DNA of 64,000 nucleotides, from assembly GCA_039924425.1 (NCBI GenBank), contig JBDTAX010000045.1, positions 1-64,000 on the forward strand, written 5' to 3'. The stretch comes from GCA-003244245 sp039924425 (GTDB taxonomy: Bacteria; Actinomycetota; Actinomycetes; Mycobacteriales; Pseudonocardiaceae). The notes beneath the pieces are model-generated. The model made no database searches and was not told the DNA's origin. It saw only the letters and a list, made by a program, of their open reading frames with translations. Position numbers and translations under genes: made by a program. The first letter of the stretch is position 1. Each line of letters starts with the position of its first letter. Positions 23,731 through 33,453 of the stretch are shown here, in pieces.

Positions 23731-24869
23731 GCGGGTACCTCCGCCCGGAGTTGGTAGCCGCCGGTGGGCAGCGGCCCGGCGGTGAGAGTGCCGTGCACCG
23801 CGGCCAGCCGCTCGGAAAGCCCGGAAAGCCCATTACCGGGCGTACCGAGCGGGGCCACCCCGTTGTCGCGGATTTCCAGCCAGCGCGCGCCGAGGCGCAC
23901 CGTGCAGCGGGCGGCACCGCTGTGCCGGACCACATTGGTGACGCCCTCGCGCAACACGTAGGCCAGTGGTTCCTCCAGGCTGGCCACCACGTCGTCGACG
24001 GCGTGCGGCAGGTCGGCGTCGATCCCGGCGGCCCGCAGCGCGGCCCTGGCCGAGACCAGTTCGGCGGCCAACGACATCCGCCGCTGCCCGGACACGGTGG
24101 AGCGGATGTCGGCCAGCGCGCGGCGGGACAGATCCTCGGTGTCGCGGATCTCCTCCAGCACCCGGTCCTTCGGTGCGTCGCCCTCCAACAGCCGCCGGGC
24201 CAGCGAGGTCTTCACTGTGATCGTGGTGAGGCTGTGCCCGAGCACGTCGTGCAGGTCCCTGGCCAGTCTGGCACGTTCGCCGGCCACCGCCAGCGTGCGG
24301 ACCTCGGACCGGGCCTGGCGCAGTTTGCCGAGGAGGCGGGCCGACCGGCTCAGGCTCAGCGTGATGACCGCGATCAGCGCCAGGATCAAGGTGGCATCGA
24401 GGTCTACCCGGCCGTCGACCCACCAGGTGGCCAGCGCGCAGCCGGCGACACAGACCACACCGATCCACGGCGCCCAACCCAGGGGCAGCAATAGGATGGA
24501 GGCACTCAATGCGTAGCCGAGAACGCTTGGTGAGCTGGCCGAACCGGCGACGACCAGGTAGCCCAGGCCCACCACGAACAGCAGGCAGACCAGGGCGATC
24601 CGCCCGGGCGGCGACCAGCCCGGCGCGAGCCACCAGACGCAGAGGAAGCTCGCCGCGTAGACCACGGTCAGGACCAGCGAGAGCGCGGCCGGGCGGCCCA
24701 TGTGCAACGCCGAGATCGTGGTCGGCAGCAGCCAGAACAGGAACAACGAGGCGCCGATCCGGTCGCGGCGGCGCCCCCGCGACCAGGAGTGGCCCAACTC
24801 GGGCCACTCCCACGGCTCGACCCGGAGATCGTCCGGGTCGAGCTCGGCTCCGCTGTTCACGGTGCTCAC
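23727..24869 (-). CDS. DesK-type sensor histidine kinase
   Basis: A 380-residue membrane kinase. Several hydrophobic segments fill about residues 40-175 (FLFWLLPTTISALHM, LSLVLTVVYAASFLCVWW, ALVCLLFVVGLGYLVVAG, LILALIAVITLSL), with no large extracellular sensor loop. The HisKA_3 box reads RARLARDLHDVLGHSL with the phospho-accepting His; the ATPase domain has LREGVTNVVRHS (N box) and GNGLSGLSERL (G box). A membrane-embedded sensor suggests response to membrane state. Start is the GTG at 24869, 25 bp after a VC0807-like gene. Confidence 0.94.
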   Translation of the reverse strand: MSTVNSGAELDPDDLRVEPWEWPELGHSWSRGRRRDRIGASLFLFWLLPTTISALHMGRPAALSLVLTVVYAASFLCVWWLAPGWSPPGRIALVCLLFVVGLGYLVVAGSASSPSVLGYALSASILLLPLGWAPWIGVVCVAGCALATWWVDGRVDLDATLILALIAVITLSLSRSARLLGKLRQARSEVRTLAVAGERARLARDLHDVLGHSLTTITVKTSLARRLLEGDAPKDRVLEEIRDTEDLSRRALADIRSTVSGQRRMSLAAELVSARAALRAAGIDADLPHAVDDVVASLEEPLAYVLREGVTNVVRHSGAARCTVRLGARWLEIRDNGVAPLGTPGNGLSGLSERLAAVHGTLTAGPLPTGGYQLRAEVPA

Positions 24870-24894
24870 CTTACGGTCGATGGGTGCCGCGCGC

Positions 24895-25548
24895 TCAGAT
24901 GCTGGCGGCCATCGCCCGCTTGGTGGACCGGATCGACCAGGTGATCAACACGGAGTAGGCGGCGATCATCAGCACATTCGAGGCGGCCACCGCGACGTCG
25001 ATCGGCAGCACGAACACCATCGGGATACGCAGCAAGGACTCCACCGCCAGCCCGGCGCCCCAAACCAGCGAGCTGATGAAGAACCGCCGGCGCACCACCG
25101 GGTCGGCGTACTTCGCCCGCAGCTCCGCCTGCCCGACCGGACCGGTGAACCGCTGCGCCGCGTAGTAGGTCAACGGCCGGCGCACCGCGCAGCTGCCGAG
25201 GAAGAACAACCCGGCCAGGAAACTGGTCAGCGAATCCTTGACCAGTATGAAGCGAGCGTCGCCGGTAACGAAGGTAAGAGCCAGACCCACCCCGAACAGG
25301 ATCATCAGGAACATCGCGAACGGGTCCACGCAGCGGTCGCGCACCGCTACCCAGGCCAGCCGCGCCGCGGCGGCGAGGGTGCCGGCCAGCAGCGAGACGT
25401 ACTCCGAGCAGCCCAACGCCCGGGCCCCGTAGTAGACGGCCACCGACGGTCCGACGTCCCAGACCAACGACGCCACCATTCGGCGCGCGGCGGTGGTCGC
25501 GCCTCTCTTGGTGTCCGGCGCGGGGGTGGTGTCCAGGGTGATGCTCAT
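24895..25548 (-). CDS. VC0807-like integral membrane protein
   Basis: From the ATG at 25548 (MSITLDTTPAP, preceded by GAGGAGA) the product has 217 residues with about six hydrophobic segments, for example VWDVGPSVAVYYGARALG, MFLMILFGVGLALTFVT, SFLAGLFFLGSCAV and VAASNVLMIAAYSVLITW. The pattern, with conserved ALTYYAAQRF-like text (here PLTYYAAQRF), matches the VC0807 family of unknown function. It is first in an operon with the kinase, regulator and stress protein, so it may shape the membrane signal the kinase senses. Confidence 0.78.
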   Translation of the reverse strand: MSITLDTTPAPDTKRGATTAARRMVASLVWDVGPSVAVYYGARALGCSEYVSLLAGTLAAAARLAWVAVRDRCVDPFAMFLMILFGVGLALTFVTGDARFILVKDSLTSFLAGLFFLGSCAVRRPLTYYAAQRFTGPVGQAELRAKYADPVVRRRFFISSLVWGAGLAVESLLRIPMVFVLPIDVAVAASNVLMIAAYSVLITWSIRSTKRAMAASI

Positions 25549-25658
25549 GGCGTCTCCTCGGTGCTGCTTGCCGTTGGCGTCCGTGCTCACCCAAGAAGCA
25601 TCCCGCCGGTCGGCCGACGGAACCCCCGACAACAGTCACGAGATCGGCATGACAGATG

Positions 25659-25815
25659 TCATCCGGCCATCCAGACCGCGGCCAACACCCGGCTCACATC
25701 GCCCAGGTCGTTGAACACCAATTCGGCGCCAGCCGCAGCAGTCCCGACCCCACGTGCGACACCACACCACGCCCGCCCACTTCCACGGACACCCTGCCGG
25801 TGGAGAACGCGGCGA
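25659..25815 (-). pseudogene. Possible C-terminal remnant of a HAD-type hydrolase
   Basis: In the 337-bp gap before the methyltransferase, the minus strand ends with GAELVFNDLGDVSRVLAAVW followed by a stop. This resembles the C-terminus of phosphoglycolate-phosphatase-like HAD proteins (GAELVFDDLxDVxxVLAAL). Preceding text is out of register and no start or catalytic motifs remain. The rest of the gap, including the sequence next to the methyltransferase start, shows no other feature. Confidence 0.35.
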
Positions 25816-25885
25816 ACGGTCAGCCGATCCCTGACCGAGACGGGCGTGGTGTGGTGCGGGAGCCGGCGAGTAAGTTCGAGGCGGG

Positions 25886-26644
25886 ATGGACGACGAGCGA
25901 GCGCAACGCGGACGGAGCTTCGGGCAGGTCGCCGAGCTTTATGACCGGTGGCGTCCTGGCTACCCGGAGGCCCTCTACGCCGACGTCTGCGCGCTGGGAG
26001 TCGAGGGACGCGTTCTGGAGGCTGGCGCCGGGACAGGTCGGACGACGTTGGCGCTCGCGCAGCGCGGGGCGACGGTCGTCGCGGTCGAACCGGAAGCGGC
26101 GATGGCCGCCGTCGCACGGCGGCGCACGCGGGGGATGGCGGTCGAGGTGCGGGAATCGGCCTTCGAGGACTGCGCCGCAGCGACCGGCGCGTTCGATCTT
26201 GTCGTCGCCGCGCAGTCGTGGCACTGGGTAGACCCTGATCGCGGCGCACACGTTGCCGCCCGCGCGCTGCGTCCAGGCGGGGCCTTGTGTCTGTGGTGGA
26301 ACCGTCCCCGTGACCTCGCCAGCCCGGTGTGGGATGCGGTCCACGATGCCTACGCCGAGCACGCCCCCTCCTTGGAGCGCCGCACCGATCTCCAGCAGCC
26401 CGAACAGCGGATCGAGCCCGCCGCGGGCTTCACGCCGTGGACCGCGCGCACCTACGACTGGTCCGCTCACTACAACGTCGAGAGTTACAGCGGGCTTATT
26501 CAGACCCATTCCGACCATTTACAGCTACCCACGGCGCAGCGTGAACGGCTGATCGACGCGGTCCGAACGGCTATCACCGACGCGGGCGCCGGCCAGGTGG
26601 AATACAACTACCGCACCATCTTGCTGACCGCGCACGTACACTGA
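25886..26644 (+). CDS. Class I SAM-dependent methyltransferase
   Basis: 252 residues, with N-terminal SFGQVAELYDRWRPGYP (typical of UbiE/Methyltransf_11 relatives), motif I VLEAGAGTGRTTLAL, acidic residue binding SAM ribose in VVAVEPEAAMAAV, and FDLVVAAQSWHWVDP as the post-II motif. These signatures suit small-molecule methyltransferases; the substrate is unknown. It is alone on the plus strand and converges with the transglutaminase operon, whose last stop is 3 bp away. Confidence 0.9.
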   Translation: MDDERAQRGRSFGQVAELYDRWRPGYPEALYADVCALGVEGRVLEAGAGTGRTTLALAQRGATVVAVEPEAAMAAVARRRTRGMAVEVRESAFEDCAAATGAFDLVVAAQSWHWVDPDRGAHVAARALRPGGALCLWWNRPRDLASPVWDAVHDAYAEHAPSLERRTDLQQPEQRIEPAAGFTPWTARTYDWSAHYNVESYSGLIQTHSDHLQLPTAQRERLIDAVRTAITDAGAGQVEYNYRTILLTAHVH

Positions 26645-26647
26645 GCG

Positions 26648-27568
26648 CTACTCCGACTCGTCCACTGGCACGACGTCAACGGTCACGCGCAGGTCGTGTT
26701 TCTCGGCCTGGCTAAAGATCACGCCCTTGAGGGGGGGCACGTCGGTGTAGTCGCGGCCCCAGGCGGTCGTGACGTAACGGTCGTTGACCAGTTGGTCGTT
26801 CGTGGGGTCGAGGTCGACCCAGCCGGCGTCGGGCACGAAGGCCGACGCCCAGGCGTGCGACACGTCGGCGCCAGCCACCCGCGCCTTCCCCGGTGGCGGC
26901 CTGGTTTCCAGGTACCCGCTGACATAACGGGCAGCCAGCCCGAGCGAGCGCAGGCAGCCGATCGCGACGTGCGCGAAGTCCTGGCACACTCCCGCCCGGC
27001 GCTCGAGCACCTCTTCGATCGTCGTCTTGACGTCGGTGGCACCCGGGGAGAAGTCGAAGTCGCAGTAAATCCGCGACGTCAGATCGCTCAACGCGGCCAG
27101 TATCGGCGCTCCGGGGGAAAACGACGGCGACGCGTACTCGGCGAGCTGTTCGGAGGTCGTCACCAGCGGTGAGTCGAGCACGAACTGCCGGGCATCGAAC
27201 ACAGCGGCGTCGAACACGGCGGTATCGAACACGGCGGCATTAGGGCTGGCCTGGATGCGGTCACGGACCTGCTCCCACGGGGTCTCACCGAGACCGGCTA
27301 GCTCCACGCGCCGCCCGCTGACCCGCACCAGGCTCGTGACGGTGACAGACAACCGGGTGTGCGGGGTCAGCAGAGCGAAGTACGCGGTCCGATTGCCGAA
27401 GAAGTCGAGCCGCTCACGCAGATCCTGCGGCCGCGGCTCGATCGTGAGCTGGCTGCGCACACACACCTGGCCGGGCAGGTCGCGCGGCAGCATGATGATC
27501 TCGCCGAAGCTCGAGGACACCGCCGAGGAATAACGGTACTCAGTGTGGTGGGTGACCTGGTACGTCAT
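26648..27568 (-). CDS. Transglutaminase-like cysteine protease (third in operon)
   Basis: 306 residues: N-terminal bacterial transglutaminase-like beta domain (YQVTHHTEYRYSSAVSSSF) and a transglutaminase core with an intact triad, Cys in RRAGVCQDFAHVA, His in DVSHAWASAF and Asp in WVDLDPTND. Prokaryotic members are mostly peptidases or amide-bond formers. It is the last of six genes in a run of transglutaminase, ATP-grasp and alpha-E genes, overlapping the preceding one by 4 bp. A 15-bp triplication encodes repeated AVFD units between the two domains. Confidence 0.9.
   Translation of the reverse strand: MTYQVTHHTEYRYSSAVSSSFGEIIMLPRDLPGQVCVRSQLTIEPRPQDLRERLDFFGNRTAYFALLTPHTRLSVTVTSLVRVSGRRVELAGLGETPWEQVRDRIQASPNAAVFDTAVFDAAVFDARQFVLDSPLVTTSEQLAEYASPSFSPGAPILAALSDLTSRIYCDFDFSPGATDVKTTIEEVLERRAGVCQDFAHVAIGCLRSLGLAARYVSGYLETRPPPGKARVAGADVSHAWASAFVPDAGWVDLDPTNDQLVNDRYVTTAWGRDYTDVPPLKGVIFSQAEKHDLRVTVDVVPVDESE
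27195..27239. repeat. 15-bp tandem triplication inside the transglutaminase gene
   Basis: Three 15-bp units beginning TCGAACAC at 27195, 27210 and 27225 encode AVFDT/AVFDA units in the linker before the catalytic core. In frame, so copy number can change without loss of function. Confidence 0.8.
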
Positions 27569-30156
27569 GGCGAGTCCGGGATCAGCAGCGACTGCTGTGG
27601 GGGCAGGTGAGTGAAGTGCGCGGCGTCCAGCGCATCGCTGACCCGCTCCAGCATGCTGATGAGGTGGTCCAGGAAGACCTCGACTCCGGGGCGCCGGCCG
27701 TCGCGATCGACCTCGGCCAAACCGGTGGGCTCCGGGAGCCGCAGCGCGGTCGAGGTCTCCAGCACCAGCCGCTCGGCCTCCGTCAGCCGACTGAGCCCAT
27801 CCCGGCGGGCGACCGCGCTCACGTCCTCCCCCAGCTGGTTGATCTGGTAGCCGACCGAGCGGGGGTTGTCGGGATCGAGCAGCAGCAGGTCCAGCAGGGT
27901 GGCAAGCTGGGCATGCGACCGGTAGCGGCGCCGGTAGGTGATGATGCTCTCGGCCGCGGTGAGCACTGATTCCAGCAGCAGGCTGTCGGTGGCCGTGTCG
28001 TGGGCGACGGTGACGGTGGAGCGCAGCAGCGCGCAGACCTGGATGCCTCGCTCCAGGCGCCGCCCAGCGTCCATGAACCGCCAGCCGTGGTCGCGCACCA
28101 TGCTCTCGCTGGCCAGGCCACCGAGAGCGAGCAGGCTGGTCAACACCCGAGGCAGGGTGCCCGGCGCCAGCGTGGTACCAGCCGCGGCGGGCTCCAGCAG
28201 CTCCCGCTCCAGCGCCCCGATGACCAGCCAGGTGTCGGCGGAGAGCTGGTCGCGCACCGGGTAGGCCGCATCACGCAGGCAGCGCACCGCGAAGGCGAGC
28301 GTGCCGGGACGCTTCGCGTCGATCATCAGGGCGAGCAGCTCGCGGTCGACGTCGGTGTCGATATCGATATCGATGTCGACACCGACATCGGGGGCGTGCG
28401 CGTCCAAGCCGGGATGTGTCCTGGCGAGGTCCGTCACCGCAGTCAGCAGTGACCGCAGGCACGCGCTGCCGGCGGGGTTGACCCGGTCCGGGAAGTCGTT
28501 GCGCCGGTCGCCGACCACCCGCAGCAGGCGGGCCATCGCCTCGGCGCGCTCCGCGTAGCGACCCAGCCAGAACAGGTTCTCGGCGGCGCGGGCGGACATC
28601 GCGCGCTCCAAGAAGACCGGCGCGGCAGGTTGCAGCCAGAAGCCGCCGAGATCCTCCGGCTCGGAGGCCAGCACCCAGATGTCCTTGCTCATCGCTCCGG
28701 ATTGGTTCGCGATGAACGCGCTGCCCAGCGCGCTGTCGAAGGGGTTGTCGGAGCTCGCCGCGACCCTGGCGAGGCCTCCCGGCATCGCGGCGTAGGACTC
28801 ATGGCGGGCGACCAGGAAGGCCCGCAGCACGGCCCGGCGCGGCACCAGCCCGTCCTCGGTCAGCGTGGGCACGGTGCTCAGGTCCAGCCGTTCCTGGCCG
28901 ACCCAGTCGTGTGGGCGGGCCTCGATCCGGCGGCGCAGCTCGTCGCGCTGGGCGACACTGAGCTCCCAGCCGAGCAGGGTCTGCGCGCCCGGATCGCGCG
29001 AGATCGACTTCACCACCAGCGTCTCCAGGCGCCCGAGCACGTACCGCCGCCCGTCCGGCTCGCCGCACCACCACGTCGGCACCGACGCCAGCTCCAGCGG
29101 CTGGCCGAGCAGGTGCTCGCACAGCCGCGGCAGCAACGGCAGCAGGCCCGGGTTCTCCAGCACCCCGCTGCCCAGGGTGTTCACCACCGACACGCTGCCC
29201 AACCGGCAGGCCTCCACCAGGCCGGGCACTCCGAGGCGGGACTCTGAGCGCAGCTCCAGGGGGTCGCAGTAGGAACTGTCGACCCGGCGCAGGATCACAT
29301 CTACCGTCTCCAGTCGCCCGAGCGAGCGCAACCACACCCGGCCCTCGCGCACTGTGAGATCGGCGCCTTCGACCAGTGGGTAACCCAGGTGGGACGCGAG
29401 GAACGCGTGCTCGAACGCTGACTCGCTCCACGGGCCCGGCGTCAGCACCACGATCCGGGGTTCGGTCGCGCTCGGTGGCGCCGCCGCCTGCAGCGCCGAG
29501 CGCAGCGTGCGGAAGAACGGGGCGAGCCGGTGCACGTGCGCATCGCGGTACATGCTGGGGAGCACCCGCGAGACGACCAGCCGGTTCTCCAGCGCGTATC
29601 CCGCGCCGGTCGGTGCCTGGGTGCGGTCGGACAGCACCCAGTACCCACCGGTGGCGTCCCGGGTGAGGTCCACCGCGCAGGCGAACAACTGCTGAGAACC
29701 GGGAATCCGGACCTGGTCGGCCTCCCGCAGGAAGCCCGGGTGGCCGAACACCAGCTCGGGTGGCACGAGACCCCGGCGCAGCAGCTCGCGCGGGCCGTAG
29801 AGGTCTGCCAGGACAAGGTTCAGCAGCTCCGCGCGCTGGATGACACCGCGCTCGATGTCACCCCACTGCTGGCTGGTCAGCAGCATCGGGACCGGGTCCA
29901 GCTCCCATCGCTGCCCGGTGCCGGTCGTGTCGGCGGCGACGTGGTAGGTGACGCCGTCGCCCGCGAGCAGGCGAGCCGCCTCAGCGCGGCGCCGGGTCAG
30001 CTCGTGGCGGCCCAGAGCGTCGAGCACCCGGCCAACGTGCGTCCACTGCTCGCGCAACTCGCCGGTGCCATCGACCATCTCGTCATGGACCGCGCTCAGC
30101 GGGTGGTAGCCGTCGAGGAGTCCGATCGGGGTGGCGCTCGCCAGCTCGGAGGGCAC
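27565..30156 (-). CDS. Fusion of circularly permuted type-2 ATP-grasp and alpha-E domains
   Basis: An 863-residue two-domain protein. Residues about 20-480 form the circularly permuted ATP-grasp domain (DUF404/DUF407 type; GDGVTYHV, LLTSQQWGDIERG, LNLVLADLYGPRELL, SYCDPLELRSESRLGVPGL, LVVKSISRDPG); residues about 510-860 form an alpha-E domain (AENLFWLGRYAERAEAMARLL, DHGWRFMDAGRRLERG). ATP-grasp enzymes make amide bonds through acyl phosphates; this permuted class is predicted to ligate peptides. It directly follows the 1094-aa transglutaminase gene and overlaps the next by 4 bp. Elsewhere in the operon the same two domains are separate genes. It contains an Asp-rich hexamer expansion. Confidence 0.9.
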   Translation of the reverse strand: MPSELASATPIGLLDGYHPLSAVHDEMVDGTGELREQWTHVGRVLDALGRHELTRRRAEAARLLAGDGVTYHVAADTTGTGQRWELDPVPMLLTSQQWGDIERGVIQRAELLNLVLADLYGPRELLRRGLVPPELVFGHPGFLREADQVRIPGSQQLFACAVDLTRDATGGYWVLSDRTQAPTGAGYALENRLVVSRVLPSMYRDAHVHRLAPFFRTLRSALQAAAPPSATEPRIVVLTPGPWSESAFEHAFLASHLGYPLVEGADLTVREGRVWLRSLGRLETVDVILRRVDSSYCDPLELRSESRLGVPGLVEACRLGSVSVVNTLGSGVLENPGLLPLLPRLCEHLLGQPLELASVPTWWCGEPDGRRYVLGRLETLVVKSISRDPGAQTLLGWELSVAQRDELRRRIEARPHDWVGQERLDLSTVPTLTEDGLVPRRAVLRAFLVARHESYAAMPGGLARVAASSDNPFDSALGSAFIANQSGAMSKDIWVLASEPEDLGGFWLQPAAPVFLERAMSARAAENLFWLGRYAERAEAMARLLRVVGDRRNDFPDRVNPAGSACLRSLLTAVTDLARTHPGLDAHAPDVGVDIDIDIDTDVDRELLALMIDAKRPGTLAFAVRCLRDAAYPVRDQLSADTWLVIGALERELLEPAAAGTTLAPGTLPRVLTSLLALGGLASESMVRDHGWRFMDAGRRLERGIQVCALLRSTVTVAHDTATDSLLLESVLTAAESIITYRRRYRSHAQLATLLDLLLLDPDNPRSVGYQINQLGEDVSAVARRDGLSRLTEAERLVLETSTALRLPEPTGLAEVDRDGRRPGVEVFLDHLISMLERVSDALDAAHFTHLPPQQSLLIPDSP
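28345..28392. repeat. Hexanucleotide expansion encoding alternating Asp residues
   Basis: Eight consecutive 6-bp units of the type GTCGAT/ATCGAT on the plus strand encode a run of Asp-hydrophobic dipeptides (DVGVDIDIDIDTDVD) within the alpha-E part of the fusion protein. The unit keeps the frame, so length could vary by slippage. Confidence 0.75.
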
Positions 30157-30157
30157 G

Positions 30158-33100
30158 TCATCTCACTCGGCGCAGGTCCACCGTGTAAGGGTACTCAGCA
30201 TCCGCGAGCGGCGGCGCGTGGTCGGCGAGATCGACGGGCCCCGGCGTGTGGCCATCCGGCCGGAACCGGCTGGCGCGGCGGGTCTCGGCTTCGCTGGCGT
30301 TCACCGGCACCCGGTCGTAACTCAAGCCGCCGGGGTGCGACACGTAGTAGGTGCAGCCGCCCAGCGAGCGCCCGTTCCAGCGGTCCATCAGGTCGAACAC
30401 CAGCGGGGCGTGCACGCCGATCGTCGGGTGCAAGGCGGAGTGCGGCTGCCAGGCGCGGTAGCGCACTCCGGCCACGCCCTCGCCGCGAGTCTTGGTGGGC
30501 CGCAGTGGCACGACAGCGCCGTTGCAGGTCACCAGATGGCGGCCCTCGGTCATCCCGGTGGCGCGCACCTGGAGTCGCTCGACCGAGGAGTCGACGTAGC
30601 GAGCGGGGGCGGTGGCCGAGACCTCCTCGCCCAGCACCGGCCACGGTTCGATGGCACTGCGCAGCTCGATCGTGGTGCCGGCCACCTGGACCGACCCGAT
30701 CAGCGGGAAGCGGAACTCCAGGAATGGCGCCAGCCAGTCCCACTCGAACGGGTAGCCGTGCTGGCGAAGATCCTCGGTGACCTCCGCGATGTCGGCCGCC
30801 ACGAAGGCGGGCAGCAGGAACCGGTCGTGCAGCTCGGTGCCCCAGCGAACCAGCGGCCCCGTGTAGGGCTGGCGCCAGCAGCGGGCCACCAGCGCACGCA
30901 CCAGCAGCGCCTGCACCAGCGCCATTCTCGGGTGCGGCGGCATCTCGAACGCCCGCAGTTCCAGCAAACCCTGGCGGCCATGCTCGCCACCGGGGCTGAA
31001 CAGCTTGTCGATGCAGAACTCCGCGCGGTGGGTGTTGCCGGTGATGTCGACGAGCAGGTGGCGCAGCAGCCGGTCAGGTAGCCACGGCCGGGGGTCCTGC
31101 GCGTGGCGCTCCAGCTCGGCGAAGGCGATCTCGAGCTCGTAGAGCGCCTCGTCCCGCCCCTCATCGACCCTGGGCGCCTGGCTGGTCGGCCCGATGAAAC
31201 GACCCGAGAACAGGTAGGACAGCGACGGGTGGTGCTGCCAGTAGGTGATCAAGCTACGCAGCAGGTCGGGGCGGCGCAGCAGCGGGCTGTCCGCAGCGGT
31301 CGGCCCGCCGAGGGTGAGGTGGTTGCCACCCCCGGTCCCGGTGTGCGTGCCGTCCAGGTCGAACTTCTCGGTGCCGAGGCCGACCTGGCGCGCCTGGTCG
31401 TACAGCCCACCCACGATGTCGGCAAGTTGGCGCCAGCTCGCCGCGGGGTGCATGTTCACCTCGATCACCCCGGGATCGGTGCCCACGACGAGGCGGTGCA
31501 ACCGCGGGTCGACCGGCGGCGGATAGCCCTCGATCACCACCAGCTCGCCCACCTCGGTGACCGCGGCCTCGACGCGCGCCAGCAGCTCGACGGCGTGCTC
31601 CAGGTACTCCAGCGGGGGCAGGAACACGTGCAACCGGCCCTCGCGCCGCTCCACACACAGCGCGGTGGGGGGAGACTGGTCCGGCGGGCGGACGCTGGCG
31701 GGCGCGGGGTCGCCCCCCGGCGCCAGCAACCCGGCGGGCAACGGGCCGCGCTCCTCGAACGGGGAGCGCGCGGGGTCGCTGGGCGCCGTGCGCCAGGTCA
31801 GTGAGGACAGCGGCAGCCGCAGACCCAACGGTGAGTCGCCCGGACGGAGCATGAGGTGCTTGCGGCGCAGCGCCCACCGGGTGGTGGCCCACGCACCGCC
31901 GTCCCGGTGCGTCCTGTGCACCGGGATGACCCAGCCCCGCGGCGTGCCGGGGTCGCTGTCGAGCTCAGCGATGATGCGCGCCCTGACCTGGGCGTCGGCC
32001 AGGGCCGGGTCGGTCGGGTCCACGTCGCAAGCCGGTGGCGGCCCGTCGGGCAGCAGCGCTTCGGCCGCCAACCGGTCCAGCGGGTCCTCGTAGGCGGGCA
32101 CGCAGCACTCCGGCGGGATGTCCAACCGCGCGGCGATGGCCAACGCCAGCCGCTGGGCGTCGGCGTCGCCGCTCTTGCCGGCCGCCCAGGGGTCCGCCAG
32201 CAGCTCCGCCGCTCGCCACAGCGGCTCGCCGTCGGCTCGCCACAGGATCCCGATCTGCCAGCGCGGCAGGGGCTCCCCCGGATACCACTTGCCCTGCCCG
32301 AACTGCGTCAGCCCGCCGGGGGCGAACCGGTCAGCGAGCCGGCCGGCGAGGCGCCAGGCGAGCTCGCGCTTGCTGGGGCCGTCGGGCTCGACGGTCCACT
32401 CCGGGGCTTCCATGTCCTCGACCGAGACGAACGTCGGCTCCCCGCCCTGGGTGAGCCGGACGTCCCCGGCTGCCAGCTCAGCGTCCACCGCCGTGCCGAG
32501 CGCGTCGATGCCGGCCCACTGCGCGTCGGTGTAGGGCAGGGTGACTCGCGGGCTCTCGTGCACCCGAGTCACCCGGTTGGAGTAGGAGAACGTGACCTCG
32601 CACGGGTCGAGAGCCCCGGTGACCGGCGCCGCGCTGGCGGGCTCCGGGGTGCCGGCCAGCGGCAGGTGACCCTCGCCGGCGAACAACCCGGACGTCGGGT
32701 CCAGCCCGATCCACCCGGCCCCGGGCACGTAGACCTCGGCCCAGGCGTGCAGGTCGGTGAAGTCCTCGCTGGGTCCGGCCGGGCCGTGCAGCGGCGGCTG
32801 GTCGGCGACGAGCTGGATGAGGTACCCGGAGACGAACCGCGCCGCGAGGCCCAACTGACGCATGATCGCGACCAGCAGCCACGCGCTGTCCCGGCACGAG
32901 CCGCGGCGCAGTCGCAACGTCTCTTCCGGGCTCTGCACGCCGACCTCCATCCGGGTGAGGTAGTCGACGTCGTCCCGCAACCGCTGGTTGATCCGGACCA
33001 GGAAGTCGTTGATCGGAATGTCGTGGGTGAGCCGGGGACCCAGCCCGGCGAGCCACTCGCTCAGCAGCGGCCCCGGGGGCTCGCCGGCCAGGTAGGGCGC

Positions 33101-33442
33101 GAGGTCCCGGAGCATGGCCGGCTCGTAGTGAAACGGGTAGCGCTGCGCCGCCGGGTCAACGAAGAAATCGAACGGGTTGATCACGGTCAGGTCCGCGACG
33201 AGGTCGACAGTGATCGTCAGGTAGCGCACCGGCTCGGGGAACACCAGCCTGGCCAGGTAGTTGCCGAACGGGTCCTGTTGCCAATTCAGGAAGTGCTCGC
33301 CGGGTTCAACCCGCAACGCGTAGGACAGCACCGGGGTGCGGCAGTGCGGCGCCGGGCGCAGCCGCACGACGTGCGGCGCCACCCGGACCGCACGGTCGAA
33401 GTGGTAGGACGTCCGGTGCTCGACGGCGACATGAATGGACAA
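30158..33442 (-). CDS. Large transglutaminase-DUF2126 protein
   Basis: 1094 residues, normal for this family. N-terminal transglutaminase module: VEHRTSYHFDRAVRV start, catalytic Cys in RRGSCRDSAWLLV, His in FTDLHAWAEVYVPG, Asp in WIGLDPTSG. The remaining about 800 residues are DUF2126, with GGEPTFVSVEDMEAPEW, GGGNHLTLGG and HRAEFCIDKLFSPG, which recall carboxylate-amine ligase/amidase-like folds; its activity is unproven. It ends one base before the start of the ATP-grasp/alpha-E fusion, so the two are surely co-translated. Together they form the second round of the operon. Confidence 0.9.
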   Translation of the reverse strand: MSIHVAVEHRTSYHFDRAVRVAPHVVRLRPAPHCRTPVLSYALRVEPGEHFLNWQQDPFGNYLARLVFPEPVRYLTITVDLVADLTVINPFDFFVDPAAQRYPFHYEPAMLRDLAPYLAGEPPGPLLSEWLAGLGPRLTHDIPINDFLVRINQRLRDDVDYLTRMEVGVQSPEETLRLRRGSCRDSAWLLVAIMRQLGLAARFVSGYLIQLVADQPPLHGPAGPSEDFTDLHAWAEVYVPGAGWIGLDPTSGLFAGEGHLPLAGTPEPASAAPVTGALDPCEVTFSYSNRVTRVHESPRVTLPYTDAQWAGIDALGTAVDAELAAGDVRLTQGGEPTFVSVEDMEAPEWTVEPDGPSKRELAWRLAGRLADRFAPGGLTQFGQGKWYPGEPLPRWQIGILWRADGEPLWRAAELLADPWAAGKSGDADAQRLALAIAARLDIPPECCVPAYEDPLDRLAAEALLPDGPPPACDVDPTDPALADAQVRARIIAELDSDPGTPRGWVIPVHRTHRDGGAWATTRWALRRKHLMLRPGDSPLGLRLPLSSLTWRTAPSDPARSPFEERGPLPAGLLAPGGDPAPASVRPPDQSPPTALCVERREGRLHVFLPPLEYLEHAVELLARVEAAVTEVGELVVIEGYPPPVDPRLHRLVVGTDPGVIEVNMHPAASWRQLADIVGGLYDQARQVGLGTEKFDLDGTHTGTGGGNHLTLGGPTAADSPLLRRPDLLRSLITYWQHHPSLSYLFSGRFIGPTSQAPRVDEGRDEALYELEIAFAELERHAQDPRPWLPDRLLRHLLVDITGNTHRAEFCIDKLFSPGGEHGRQGLLELRAFEMPPHPRMALVQALLVRALVARCWRQPYTGPLVRWGTELHDRFLLPAFVAADIAEVTEDLRQHGYPFEWDWLAPFLEFRFPLIGSVQVAGTTIELRSAIEPWPVLGEEVSATAPARYVDSSVERLQVRATGMTEGRHLVTCNGAVVPLRPTKTRGEGVAGVRYRAWQPHSALHPTIGVHAPLVFDLMDRWNGRSLGGCTYYVSHPGGLSYDRVPVNASEAETRRASRFRPDGHTPGPVDLADHAPPLADAEYPYTVDLRRVR

Positions 33443-33453
33443 TTCGGCTCCTG

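Noticed and set aside
28345..28392. Hexamer run considered as a CRISPR-like or intergenic microsatellite
   Set aside because: It lies inside a coding frame, keeps the frame and has no spacers.
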